From positions 1-9,474 of the forward strand of contig DAOLNV010000009.1 of NCBI GenBank assembly GCA_035416745.1: a stretch of DNA of 9,474 nt, in the 5' to 3' direction. Origin of the DNA: Candidatus Hydrogenedentota bacterium (GTDB lineage Bacteria > Hydrogenedentota > Hydrogenedentia > Hydrogenedentales > SLHB01). Numbering within the stretch: position 1 is the first letter of the stretch; each line of letters starts with the position of its first letter. This document shows positions 1-7,400 of this stretch, one piece after another. The position numbers and the translations under genes were made by a program. The notes under the pieces are model-generated. The model was given only the letters and a program-made list of their open reading frames with translations. It was not told the DNA's origin and did no database searches.

Positions 1-2511
1 TTCCTCTGGGAGAAGCAAGGTCTGCGGGGTCATGGCAAAACAGGGAGGAACGGTCAAGAGGCGAATCGCTCCTTTGGCGTAGCATATACGCCAAACGCGT
101 CCGTCCTCGCCATCGGGCACTGGCACTCTGTAGAAATTCGGTTCGCGGCCGTTGAGCCAGAATTGCGGCCGGTCGGCACTGTCGCGCACTTCTCCGTGCC
201 CCCCTCCGAACAAACCAATCGCGGCCGTTCCTCGGGGCACATAGAAATAGCCGGTCCATTCCCCGTAGGAGCCATTCATCGGCGTATCCCCGCTCGATAA
301 GACAGTCATGGGCTCATCCTCAGGCCAGGTGACCTGTGTCCGGTCTCCGCCATCGTCGACAGTAAGCTTGTAGAGACCGGATTCCTGGACAGGCAGCCTG
401 ACTGTATGTTGAACCCCATCGGGCGCAACGCTTCGGTCGCTTGCGGACAGGGTTTCCTTATCTCCCGTTTCACTTGAACCGCCCATTTTCCAGAGCTCGA
501 CTTTGACGTTTCCCCGGTCGCGGTAGTGTTCGATGAGACCACCGGTGATGGCGAGTTCGATTGTCGCCGGAACATCCTGAACGTACGTGTAGAAAGTCTG
601 GGTACCCCGGCCGGGACCAAGCTCACCGGCAGGAAGCCCCGCCGGGAATTTCAAGGTTGAGGCGGCCGGGACCAGACTCGCGCTGAACGTCACGGGCTCG
701 AAATCCAGCTCCACGAGAGGATGTCCAACGACTCCCTCTTCAATGAAGGCGGCGAGCTCGGGTTGCGTGAACGGCTCGCTGGATTTCCAGGGATTGTCCC
801 CTTCCGGCACGTCCCAGGCGGCAGTATCCGGAATCGTCACCGTCTTGTCGCGGGTCACCAGGTCGCGATAGAGGGCTTTAGCATGCACAAGCATGGTTTC
901 GCGCATGCGGTACGCGTGGCGAATCAGTTTTTCAAATGCGGCTTGCCTTTCCGCGCCTTCTGCCCCGGCATACTGTTGATAGAGTGAGCAGTAGCGCGCA
1001 TAAAGAGTCAGAGCATCGAGCCTGGCGGCAATACCCGGGGAGTCAGCAAGCTCGCGGGCATCCCGGAGTGCGCGGTACATCCTGCCAAGCTGATCGTCCA
1101 CAACCAGATGGGGCTTCGAGCCGTCCAGCTGTTCGTAGAAGGCCCGCATCGGTTCCTTTGCGGGGCCAAAGGACCGGTCGAGGAAATCTTCGACCAGCTC
1201 GCCGGTCCGTTCCGCCTCCGCTGGGTCCCACAGCATTCGCGCCGCCAGATAGTACCCCAGGCCGTTCGGCCCCCAGTTGTCGCTCGATTCGGCGGACATG
1301 TAGCGGGCCCCTTTGGCGTGAAACTCGGGGATCGTGCGGCGCAGATACTCGAGGTTGCCGCCCCGCGCCTGACCCGCCTGATCCCGATCCCACGTGTTCA
1401 CGCTATAGTATTCGCGGATGCCGAGAGTCGCGCCTTGGGCGGACCATCCGGTGATGAGTTCCTCGACCGTATACCCTCCTTTGATAAAGGCCGTCGCCAC
1501 GCTGACCACCACGTTCGGATGAACCCGCACGCCCGGCGCAGGGGAATGGTAGTTGTACGCGTAGATGCCCACGAGTTTCCCAGGAAACCTCGCATCGACC
1601 GCAGCGGCAACCTCATTCGCAACCGTGACGACGCGATCGCTCACGCTTCCCATCCCCCTGCACAGGGGGCACTCGCACCACCCCCCGCCATCGCTCGGGT
1701 CCATCGAGACGCTATCGAGCGACGGGTCATTCTCGAACTGCTCCAGCGCGTACTTGACGAACAGCGCCCGAACCTCCGGATTGCCCAGACAGGGTTTGGG
1801 ATTGGAGACTTTCTTCCGTTCGCCGTCGAGCAATGGCCAGTACTCCGGATGCGCATCGAATTCCTTCTCCGCCCATTTGACGATATGGTCGTACGCGTGG
1901 CCGGTATTCAGGGCAACACCGTGCACGCACCGGTTCCTCGCGCACCACTCGCCGTAAGGCTCCTGTGCATAATCCCAAGGTCCCCAGCCATACCAGATGC
2001 GCCGTGCACGATAGGCTGGCCGCTCGACTTCATCGAGCGCGATACACACCGTTTCAAGCCGCGGCACAACTTCCCAGGTCTGCCCGGGAAAAAACTGCCG
2101 GTACCCAAGCCGGTAGAGGAGATCCCAGACCGCATGTTCGACCGCGAGCTCCGTCGCCCCGATGAGCCACAGGCCCTTTGCGTGCGAGTGCAGCACATAT
2201 TCTTCGCGCCGGCGAATGTCTGCTGCATCAAATCGATGCGCGAGCCGCACTGCCGCAAAATCGCCGCAGGCGCCGACTGCAATGCCGCTCTCGCCGTTTC
2301 CGGTGGCGGCCGGGAAGTCCGTGCCGGCGATTTGGCCAAGGTATTTCGCGAGCGTCTCGGCCGCCGCGCGCACACGCGCGGATGCGTGTTCCGAAACGAC
2401 TACGGGGTACGCCGCTTCCCCGTTTGCCGCCAGAGTAACTTCTTCGGAAGCCTGCCCAACGGCACAACACAGCATGAAATACACCGCCGCCACTCTGCAT
2501 CCCCGGATCAT
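1..2511 (-). CDS. Secreted DUF4838-family protein (alpha-glucuronidase-like), C-terminus beyond window
   Basis: The frame is open for 837 codons from the ATG at 2511-2509 to base 1 with no stop, so the C-terminus is missing. AAGGGAGG (2524-2517) lies 5 nt before the ATG and fixes the start. Residues 1-21 look like a signal peptide, with arginines at 3 and 6, a hydrophobic core and cleavage after VGQA. Residues 22-160 resemble the alpha-glucuronidase N-terminal-like domain: REEYVL at 103-108, then GATELAVEHAVWDLLYRLGY at 118-137 and RQFFPG at 138-143. Residues 175-500 match the DUF4838 core. It contains DPSDGGGWCECPLC (271-284), the family's Asp plus C-x-C-x2-C signature, and ESSDNWGPNG followed by YYLAARMLWDP (about 407-431). 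Residues 600-837 look beta-rich with no recognised family. DUF4838 proteins are poorly characterised but resemble GH67/GH20 enzymes, so exported glycan hydrolysis is likely and the substrate unknown. It is the second gene of a probable two-gene operon. Confidence 0.85.
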   Translation of the reverse strand, partial: MIRGCRVAAVYFMLCCAVGQASEEVTLAANGEAAYPVVVSEHASARVRAAAETLAKYLGQIAGTDFPAATGNGESGIAVGACGDFAAVRLAHRFDAADIRRREEYVLHSHAKGLWLIGATELAVEHAVWDLLYRLGYRQFFPGQTWEVVPRLETVCIALDEVERPAYRARRIWYGWGPWDYAQEPYGEWCARNRCVHGVALNTGHAYDHIVKWAEKEFDAHPEYWPLLDGERKKVSNPKPCLGNPEVRALFVKYALEQFENDPSLDSVSMDPSDGGGWCECPLCRGMGSVSDRVVTVANEVAAAVDARFPGKLVGIYAYNYHSPAPGVRVHPNVVVSVATAFIKGGYTVEELITGWSAQGATLGIREYYSVNTWDRDQAGQARGGNLEYLRRTIPEFHAKGARYMSAESSDNWGPNGLGYYLAARMLWDPAEAERTGELVEDFLDRSFGPAKEPMRAFYEQLDGSKPHLVVDDQLGRMYRALRDARELADSPGIAARLDALTLYARYCSLYQQYAGAEGAERQAAFEKLIRHAYRMRETMLVHAKALYRDLVTRDKTVTIPDTAAWDVPEGDNPWKSSEPFTQPELAAFIEEGVVGHPLVELDFEPVTFSASLVPAASTLKFPAGLPAGELGPGRGTQTFYTYVQDVPATIELAITGGLIEHYRDRGNVKVELWKMGGSSETGDKETLSASDRSVAPDGVQHTVRLPVQESGLYKLTVDDGGDRTQVTWPEDEPMTVLSSGDTPMNGSYGEWTGYFYVPRGTAAIGLFGGGHGEVRDSADRPQFWLNGREPNFYRVPVPDGEDGRVWRICYAKGAIRLLTVPPCFAMTPQTLLLPEE

Positions 2512-2549
2512 GCCCGCCTCCCTTATCTCATTCGAAGGCGCCAGAGCCT

Positions 2550-3755
2550 TCACTCATTCCATAGCTCGCGGATGGCCGCTTCGTCGCCGAATCCTGCCGG
2601 CACGGCATCGCTTCGCCGGTTTGCATGGTACCAGCTCGTTTCGGTACCGTCATCGAACGAGACCGGCACCGCAAGACACCTGCTTCCCGGCATCTCGAGG
2701 AACCCGTTGGGGTCATGTTCGCGCACCCAGTCGCGGGCGTACCGCAACCATCCGGCGCGATAGGCCGCGGGTTGGTGGGCAAACCACACGATCTCGTCGT
2801 AGCCCCAGCACCAGAATGCCCCGGTATATTGGCCCTCCTTGCCGCTCCGGCCCCAATTGTCGAGTTCGACCAGGTACGGGAGATGTTCGCAACGCCATCC
2901 GCTCGGCGTAAGCCCCCCGTTGCTGCGGCCGTAAATGCTGTCGATATACCCCACTTCGAGGATGCCTTTCTGCGGCTCACCCTCGACTTCCTTGATGCGC
3001 AGAGGAAACGCATGGAAATCAAACAACAGCTTGTCGCCGTCGTAGCGGGGCCCGCCATCCGGAGTGTGGGCATCGCACAGAATGAAATGCCGCCGCGCAT
3101 GGTCCTTCGCATACCCGCGGACGCGCGCGAGCATGTCCCACCAGTGCACGTAACCGGGATCAGCCGCGCCTACGAGCGCCACCTGGCCGAAATGAATCGC
3201 CTCACAGCCCGCGTCGATATAGAGGCGGGCGAGATGGTAAAACCACATCCGCGTCTCGAGTTGCGACATGTCGGGAACCGAAGCTCCGGCGCTCCAGTGG
3301 TCTCGGTACTTTCCGTCGGGGAACAGCATCGCCTCGTAGCTGAAACTGCGTTGCTCGACGGGCAGTCCGAACTCCTCGAATACCCAGCCCGGCACGGTAA
3401 CGCTCCCAACCTGCGTCGTGACAATCTCAAAAATCCCCCCCTGGAGAATCATGTCGGGGTCCATGGCGCGCACCCGAGGCACGATTTCCGCTGCCCGGCG
3501 GAGCCTGCCGCCAAGATGCTGTTCGCCTCCCCACAGATACAGAGTGCGCCCCGCGAATTTCGCGCCCGTCTCCCGGAGCATGCGCAGGTTGTCGTCCACG
3601 TCGCCCACGCCCGTCAGCAAATCCATCATCGTAATAGAGCGGGACAGGTAGTTCTCGAGAACTTGGCGCGACATCGAGCCGTCGAAGGTGTAATCCCGTC
3701 CGCTCGAAGCGCCGGCGCTTGTTGCCGCCAACGCCAATGCCATGACCACACACAT
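2550..3755 (-). CDS. Secreted protein of unknown function with probable TIM-barrel (glycoside-hydrolase-like) fold
   Basis: This is a complete 401-residue gene. GGAGGG (3769-3764) sits 8 nt before the ATG, and an in-frame TAG at 3788-3786 with no start codon between rules out a longer form. Residues 1-16 form a short hydrophobic leader with an AGA cleavage-like end, but it lacks a positive n-region, so export is likely rather than certain. I do not recognise a named family. A series of short hydrophobic strands, each ending in polar or aromatic residues, suggests a (beta/alpha) barrel: TLYLWGGE (71-78), MILQGGIFE (102-110), AIHFGQ (186-191), FILCDAH (224-230), LLFDFHAF (243-250), LVELDNW (295-301) and GAFWCWGYDE (312-321). 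Glu110, Asp228, Asp246, Glu297, Asp299 and Glu321 lie at or near strand ends and are candidate catalytic acids (inference only). Many exposed Trp and Tyr residues in these loops would suit sugar binding. It is 38 bp upstream of the DUF4838 gene on the same strand, and divergent from the large secreted protein gene. Confidence 0.8.
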   Translation of the reverse strand: MCVVMALALAATSAGASSGRDYTFDGSMSRQVLENYLSRSITMMDLLTGVGDVDDNLRMLRETGAKFAGRTLYLWGGEQHLGGRLRRAAEIVPRVRAMDPDMILQGGIFEIVTTQVGSVTVPGWVFEEFGLPVEQRSFSYEAMLFPDGKYRDHWSAGASVPDMSQLETRMWFYHLARLYIDAGCEAIHFGQVALVGAADPGYVHWWDMLARVRGYAKDHARRHFILCDAHTPDGGPRYDGDKLLFDFHAFPLRIKEVEGEPQKGILEVGYIDSIYGRSNGGLTPSGWRCEHLPYLVELDNWGRSGKEGQYTGAFWCWGYDEIVWFAHQPAAYRAGWLRYARDWVREHDPNGFLEMPGSRCLAVPVSFDDGTETSWYHANRRSDAVPAGFGDEAAIRELWNE

Positions 3756-3803
3756 GATTTCAGCCCTCCAGTGAATAGCGACATCCTAAACGCCACCCCG
3801 TGC

Positions 3804-3850
3804 GCGGCGCAATCGCGTGAATCCAATGGGCACAAACGTGCGTGCGCCGC
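3804..3850. repeat. 8-bp inverted repeat with 31-bp spacer in the divergent region
   Basis: GCGGCGCA (3804-3811) is exactly complementary to TGCGCCGC (3843-3850). It lies upstream of the leftward gene and could form a stem in its leader if transcription starts to the right of 3850, or mark two half-sites. GC-rich arms raise the odds of chance occurrence. Confidence 0.25.
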
Positions 3851-3882
3851 CCCGAATTTGGGCAATGTTCAAAGCAGACGCG

Positions 3883-3911
3883 TTGAGAAGAGCCCGCGGA
3901 AGCAATACAAT
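3883..3911 (+). promoter_or_regulatory. Sigma70-like promoter for the 1116-residue protein gene
   Basis: TTGAGA (3883-3888) is followed by a 17-bp spacer and TACAAT (3906-3911). The two boxes match the TTGACA/TATAAT consensus at five of six positions each, with ideal spacing. Transcription would start near 3918, giving a leader of about 60 nt that includes the palindrome at 3927-3938 and the ribosome binding site GGAGAAGGGG (3961-3970). This rests on consensus match and position only. Confidence 0.5.
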
Positions 3912-3926
3912 CGAGTTGAGCAATCC

Positions 3927-3938
3927 GGCCGTTCGGCC
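3927..3938. promoter_or_regulatory. 12-bp palindrome GGCCGTTCGGCC, possible operator
   Basis: Perfect 5-bp arms (GGCCG / CGGCC) flank a 2-bp TT centre, about 10-20 bp after the predicted transcription start. A 2-nt loop is too short for a good RNA hairpin, so a dimeric repressor site is more likely than an attenuator. In GC-rich DNA such a palindrome can arise by chance. Confidence 0.3.
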
Positions 3939-3976
3939 AACACGTCTGGTTTTAAAAAACGGAGAAGGGGCCTGAA

Positions 3977-6900
3977 ATGTCAACGTCGCAGCGCTTATTC
4001 CCTCTTTTCTTGACCGCAACGTTTCTTCTTGTATGCGCTCAAGCGCCCATCGCGCAAGAACCAGTAATTGCCGTATTCGACCTGGGCACCGCGCGTCTGT
4101 CGATTGACGCCAAGGGGTATCCCGGCCTCCAAGTGGGAACGGACAACATACCCTGGCCGCCAAGCGTTCATCCCATACTCCGGCTGGATGCCGAGAAGGG
4201 CCTGCTCCTGCCGGAATCCGTGACGGCCGACAATGGCCGCCTGACAGCCCTGTTTCCCGGCGGGGCCGTGTGCGAAATGCTTGTCACGCCCGGCGCGGGC
4301 TTCCTCGTGTTCGAAGTGACGCGGCTGGAGGCGCCCGGCACGACCCGCCTGAGGCTGATGTCACTGACCGTGCCGCAGGACGCCGAGATCATGTCGACAT
4401 TGAACGCCGCGCGGACACCCACCCACATCGCAGCGTTGTCCGCGGCCGAGTTCAACGTGCACTCGTACAAACAGGCTATCGGACGCCGCGACGGCGACCG
4501 CGCGGGATGCACCCACGAATTCGTGCCTACGGACGAAGCCAAGGCCGGCGCGACCGCAGCGCGTTTCACGGCAACGGCCGGCGCGGAAACCGGCGGCTGG
4601 AACGTTGTTGGGCATGATTTCCCCAAGCCTGTCGATCTCACAGGCTGCAAGGCCATTCGCGCATGGGTGTCCGGCGACGGCAAAGGCCAGCAACTCAAGA
4701 TCCAACTCAGTGATGGGCAGAACGGCTACCGGGACAACTACATCCCGATTTCCTTCGAAGGCTGGCAGCAGATCACGATCGATACACCCGCCCTGGACAC
4801 CTTGCGCTACGACCACGTCGCGACCCTCAATATCTACTACAACGGACTTCTCCCCGCCCAGACGGTTTCCTGCATCATCGATCAGATCGAGGCTATCGTG
4901 GAACGTGACGGCACGGAAGAGCCGATTCTCCTCGAGGATTTTGAACGCCCGGGCTCTCTCTTCTGGACCGAAGAGACCCAGACCCTCAATCTCGAGACGC
5001 TCGCGGGGCACGGTCTCTTGCCTGCGCGGTTCGGACTGCTCGTGAGTCCCCAGCAGGATTTCATGGATACCATGGAGCGGTTCGAAATCGCCGGGGGCCT
5101 GCCCAGTCCGCATCCCGGAGGTGTGTGGAACAAGCGTTCACCTTGGATCGAACATTCTTACTTCTTCATCACGCAGTTCAACGAATCCCAGACAGATGAC
5201 GTCATCGCCATGGCCCGCCGGGGCGGGTTCGACATGATTCTCATCCTTCAGAACGTGTGGACAAAGGCCACGGGGCATTTTGAGATCAATACCGGCAACT
5301 TCCCCGGCGGCCTCGATTCGCTGGTCAGCACCGTCCAGCGCCTCAAGGATGCCGGGTTTCATGTCGGGTTCCATCTCTTGGGCGCATCCATCTATCCCCC
5401 CGACACGTATCTTACGCCCGTGCCCGACCCGCGTCTCGTCAAGGGCGCGAACGTCGAGCTTGCCGCGGCTATCGACGAGAAGGCGGATTTCATCCCAACT
5501 GCTGCCCCGCCGGATGCCTTTCCGGAAGAAGACGGCGGCTACAACGGCGAAGGTACGGTCATCCAGATCGATAACGAGTTGATCCATTACGGCTCGCGAA
5601 GCCTGGACGCGCCCGTGGGTTTCCTCGGCTGCAAGCGCGGCCACCTCGGCACCACGCCCGCGCCCCATGCTCAGGGCGCCCCCGTCATGCATCTCAGGCG
5701 CTTTTACGGATATCACGCGTACGATATGGACACGCCGCTGCTCGACGAGGTATCCAGCCATTTCGCCCGCGTGGCCAACGCCTGCGACATCGACATGATC
5801 TATTTCGACGGGTCGGAACGTCTTCAGGGCGACCACTGGTACTACAACGCGAAACTTCACAAGACCTTCTTCGATAAACTCGCGCGCAAAGACATCCTCA
5901 TCCAGGCCAGCAGTTTCAGCCACTATTCCTGGCACATCCTCGCGCGCAGCGCTTCGGCGGACGGCCATGGCGATATCAAGGGCTACCTCGACGAACGTTC
6001 CGGCTGGTTCGATTCGTTCAAGCGCAACGGCATGCCGCTCGATATCGGCTGGTACTATGGATACGACCCCAACTGCGCACTCGACATGTACGAATACGTC
6101 CTGGGCGCGACGATCGGCTACGACTCTTCGATGTCCTTCCAGGTATCACTGGATGCGGCCCGGCAACACCCCTTCACGGGCGACATTCTCGATCGCATCG
6201 CCAGGTATGAACGTCTTCGCCTCTCCGGCCGCGTTCCTGAAGACATGCGCAACCGGCTGCGAATCGACCCCGCCCTTGCAGGCGAGAAATCGCCCGAGGA
6301 ACGCGCAAAACTGCTCGATTTGCGCCGGGAATACCGCTTGCTCGGCGCGGAAGGCGAAGAAGTGTTTCAGCGTGTGATCTACGACCCATGGCACGAGGTA
6401 GATCCCGCTGACCCGGCCAGCGCGCAATGGACCGTTCGCGTGCCGCTTGGCCCTGCCCGCGCCGGCGTTGAGGTACACGCGCTGCCGGGCCCATGGAGCG
6501 CGCCGGGGCCGTCCTACACCGCGCAGGAAGCAGTTACCCTGGAAACCTTCGACGAGCTGGCCCCTTATCTCCCCGGCGATGCCGCCGGCGTGACCGTGAT
6601 CGCGCACGGAGAGGCCGGAGCCACGCTCGAAGGCGTCACGCAACAGTTCGCCCTGTCCACGGATGGCCCGAAGGAAGGCAGCCAATATGCCGTGTATTCG
6701 GCCCAGAGCACTTTGAGTACCGATGCGGGCTGGACGGTTATCGGCAAGGCATTCGAGCCGCCGCTCGATATCTCATGGCACAAAGCCATCGGATTCTGGC
6801 TGCGCGGCGACGGCAACGGCGGCAGTTTCAAGCTGCAGCTGACCGACGGCGTCAAAGCAGACGACTTCTACATCGCGAACAACTATGCCGGCTGGCGGTA

Positions 6901-7327
6901 CCAGCAGCTTGCCCGCCCCGAGTCGGATCCCATCGACTACTCTCAAGTCCGGCGCCTCAATTTCTATTACAACGGTCTGCCGGCCAAGACCTCGGTATCT
7001 TGCGCCATCGACGACGTGAAGGCGTTGCCCGCGCTCGACGTCCGAACCCTGGTCGACCCTTGGCTGGAGATCGGCGGACGGCGAATCGACTGCCCGGGCA
7101 CCCTCCGCGACGGTCAATACGTCATTCTATGGCCCGGTGAACCGTTGCGGCAGTACGGACTGCCCCTGGCCGAACCGGCGGCATCCGAAGCGCCGTTCGA
7201 GACGTTCGAGTTGCCCGAGGGCGAGCACACCGTCCGGTTCGGGTGCCCAGGGCCTTTCATAGCGCCTGTTCGCGCGCGCATCACCCTGCAGCCGCCCGAA
7301 CGCTACGCGATGCCCGCAGCGCGTTGA
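3977..7327 (+). CDS. Large secreted multi-domain protein: barrel-like domain flanked by duplicated CBM-like beta-sandwiches
   Basis: This is a complete 1116-residue gene with the strong binding site GGAGAAGGGG 6 nt before the ATG. Residues 1-26 form a signal peptide (Arg6, hydrophobic 7-19, AQA or PIA cleavage). Residues 30-165 look like a beta-sandwich of the sugar-hydrolase N-terminal kind. Residues 206-308 and 917-1018 are two copies of one module, sharing KAI..W..GDG, KxQLxDG, GW, LNxYYNGL and VSCxID. They resemble CBM11-like carbohydrate-binding domains; the second begins with LETFDE near 855. Residues 385-790 look like a TIM barrel: YFFITQFNES (395-404), GFDMILIL, GFHVGFHLLG, DMIYFDGSE (606-614) and ASSFSHYSWH (644-653). 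Asp611 and Glu614 sit where GH29/GH31/GH36-type enzymes carry a catalytic acid after a YFDG-like strand, but no family is assigned. Within the barrel, 505-572 is an insert resembling a phage-tail motif. YDPWHEV (802-808) and VDPWLEI (about 1023) flank the second module, suggesting it was inserted into a C-terminal beta domain. Exported glycan hydrolysis is inferred. Confidence 0.85.
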   Translation: MSTSQRLFPLFLTATFLLVCAQAPIAQEPVIAVFDLGTARLSIDAKGYPGLQVGTDNIPWPPSVHPILRLDAEKGLLLPESVTADNGRLTALFPGGAVCEMLVTPGAGFLVFEVTRLEAPGTTRLRLMSLTVPQDAEIMSTLNAARTPTHIAALSAAEFNVHSYKQAIGRRDGDRAGCTHEFVPTDEAKAGATAARFTATAGAETGGWNVVGHDFPKPVDLTGCKAIRAWVSGDGKGQQLKIQLSDGQNGYRDNYIPISFEGWQQITIDTPALDTLRYDHVATLNIYYNGLLPAQTVSCIIDQIEAIVERDGTEEPILLEDFERPGSLFWTEETQTLNLETLAGHGLLPARFGLLVSPQQDFMDTMERFEIAGGLPSPHPGGVWNKRSPWIEHSYFFITQFNESQTDDVIAMARRGGFDMILILQNVWTKATGHFEINTGNFPGGLDSLVSTVQRLKDAGFHVGFHLLGASIYPPDTYLTPVPDPRLVKGANVELAAAIDEKADFIPTAAPPDAFPEEDGGYNGEGTVIQIDNELIHYGSRSLDAPVGFLGCKRGHLGTTPAPHAQGAPVMHLRRFYGYHAYDMDTPLLDEVSSHFARVANACDIDMIYFDGSERLQGDHWYYNAKLHKTFFDKLARKDILIQASSFSHYSWHILARSASADGHGDIKGYLDERSGWFDSFKRNGMPLDIGWYYGYDPNCALDMYEYVLGATIGYDSSMSFQVSLDAARQHPFTGDILDRIARYERLRLSGRVPEDMRNRLRIDPALAGEKSPEERAKLLDLRREYRLLGAEGEEVFQRVIYDPWHEVDPADPASAQWTVRVPLGPARAGVEVHALPGPWSAPGPSYTAQEAVTLETFDELAPYLPGDAAGVTVIAHGEAGATLEGVTQQFALSTDGPKEGSQYAVYSAQSTLSTDAGWTVIGKAFEPPLDISWHKAIGFWLRGDGNGGSFKLQLTDGVKADDFYIANNYAGWRYQQLARPESDPIDYSQVRRLNFYYNGLPAKTSVSCAIDDVKALPALDVRTLVDPWLEIGGRRIDCPGTLRDGQYVILWPGEPLRQYGLPLAEPAASEAPFETFELPEGEHTVRFGCPGPFIAPVRARITLQPPERYAMPAAR

Positions 7328-7353
7328 TGTGCCCAGCGCATCGCTTTTATACT
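7324..7353 (+). promoter_or_regulatory. Possible internal promoter overlapping the upstream stop codon
   Basis: TTGATG (7324-7329) overlaps the TGA stop at 7325-7327; after an 18-bp spacer comes TATACT (7348-7353). The -10 box matches five of six consensus bases, the -35 four of six. It would start transcription near 7360, about 40 nt before the beta-helix gene, allowing expression apart from the upstream gene. A small AGCG-CAT-CGCT stem followed by TTTTA (7335-7349) lies inside the same stretch and is too weak to call a terminator. Confidence 0.35.
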
Positions 7354-7400
7354 CGGCAGGCAGCACATTGAGAAGGCTGTCTACGACCGGAGGCCTCGGC

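Larger units (their letters stand above)
3756..3976. promoter_or_regulatory. Divergent intergenic control region
   Basis: These 221 bp separate two oppositely oriented secreted-protein genes and must carry the control signals for both. No convincing small ORF or RNA gene is seen. The rightward promoter, a palindrome and a long-spaced inverted repeat are listed separately. For the leftward gene I find only a weak match, TTGCGC (3812-3807), 18 bp, TAGGAT (3788-3783), not strong enough to annotate alone. Confidence 0.6.

Noticed and set aside
1108..2763. 551-codon open frame on the plus strand
   Set aside because: It lies opposite the DUF4838 gene and extends into the end of the next one. The minus-strand reading gives recognisable domains, a signal peptide and a ribosome binding site; this one is Arg/Pro/Ala-rich with no domain, as expected of a shadow in GC-rich DNA.
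3783..3812. Leftward promoter TTGCGC-18-TAGGAT
   Set aside because: The -35 box matches only three of six consensus bases and the -10 four; chance is as likely.
2625..4013. 462-codon open frame on the plus strand
   Set aside because: It is antisense to the 401-residue gene, crosses the divergent control region and runs into the start of the large gene, with no domain or good start signal.
5138..5968. 276-codon open frame on the minus strand inside the large gene
   Set aside because: It is antisense to the barrel domain, Val/Gly/Ala-rich, with no domain or binding site.
7335..7349. AGCG-CAT-CGCT stem with TTTTA as a terminator of the large gene
   Set aside because: A 4-bp stem and a run of four T are too weak to stop transcription.
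7329..7400. GTG start giving a 24-residue longer beta-helix protein
   Set aside because: There is no ribosome binding site before 7329, while GGAGG and a signal peptide favour ATG 7401.
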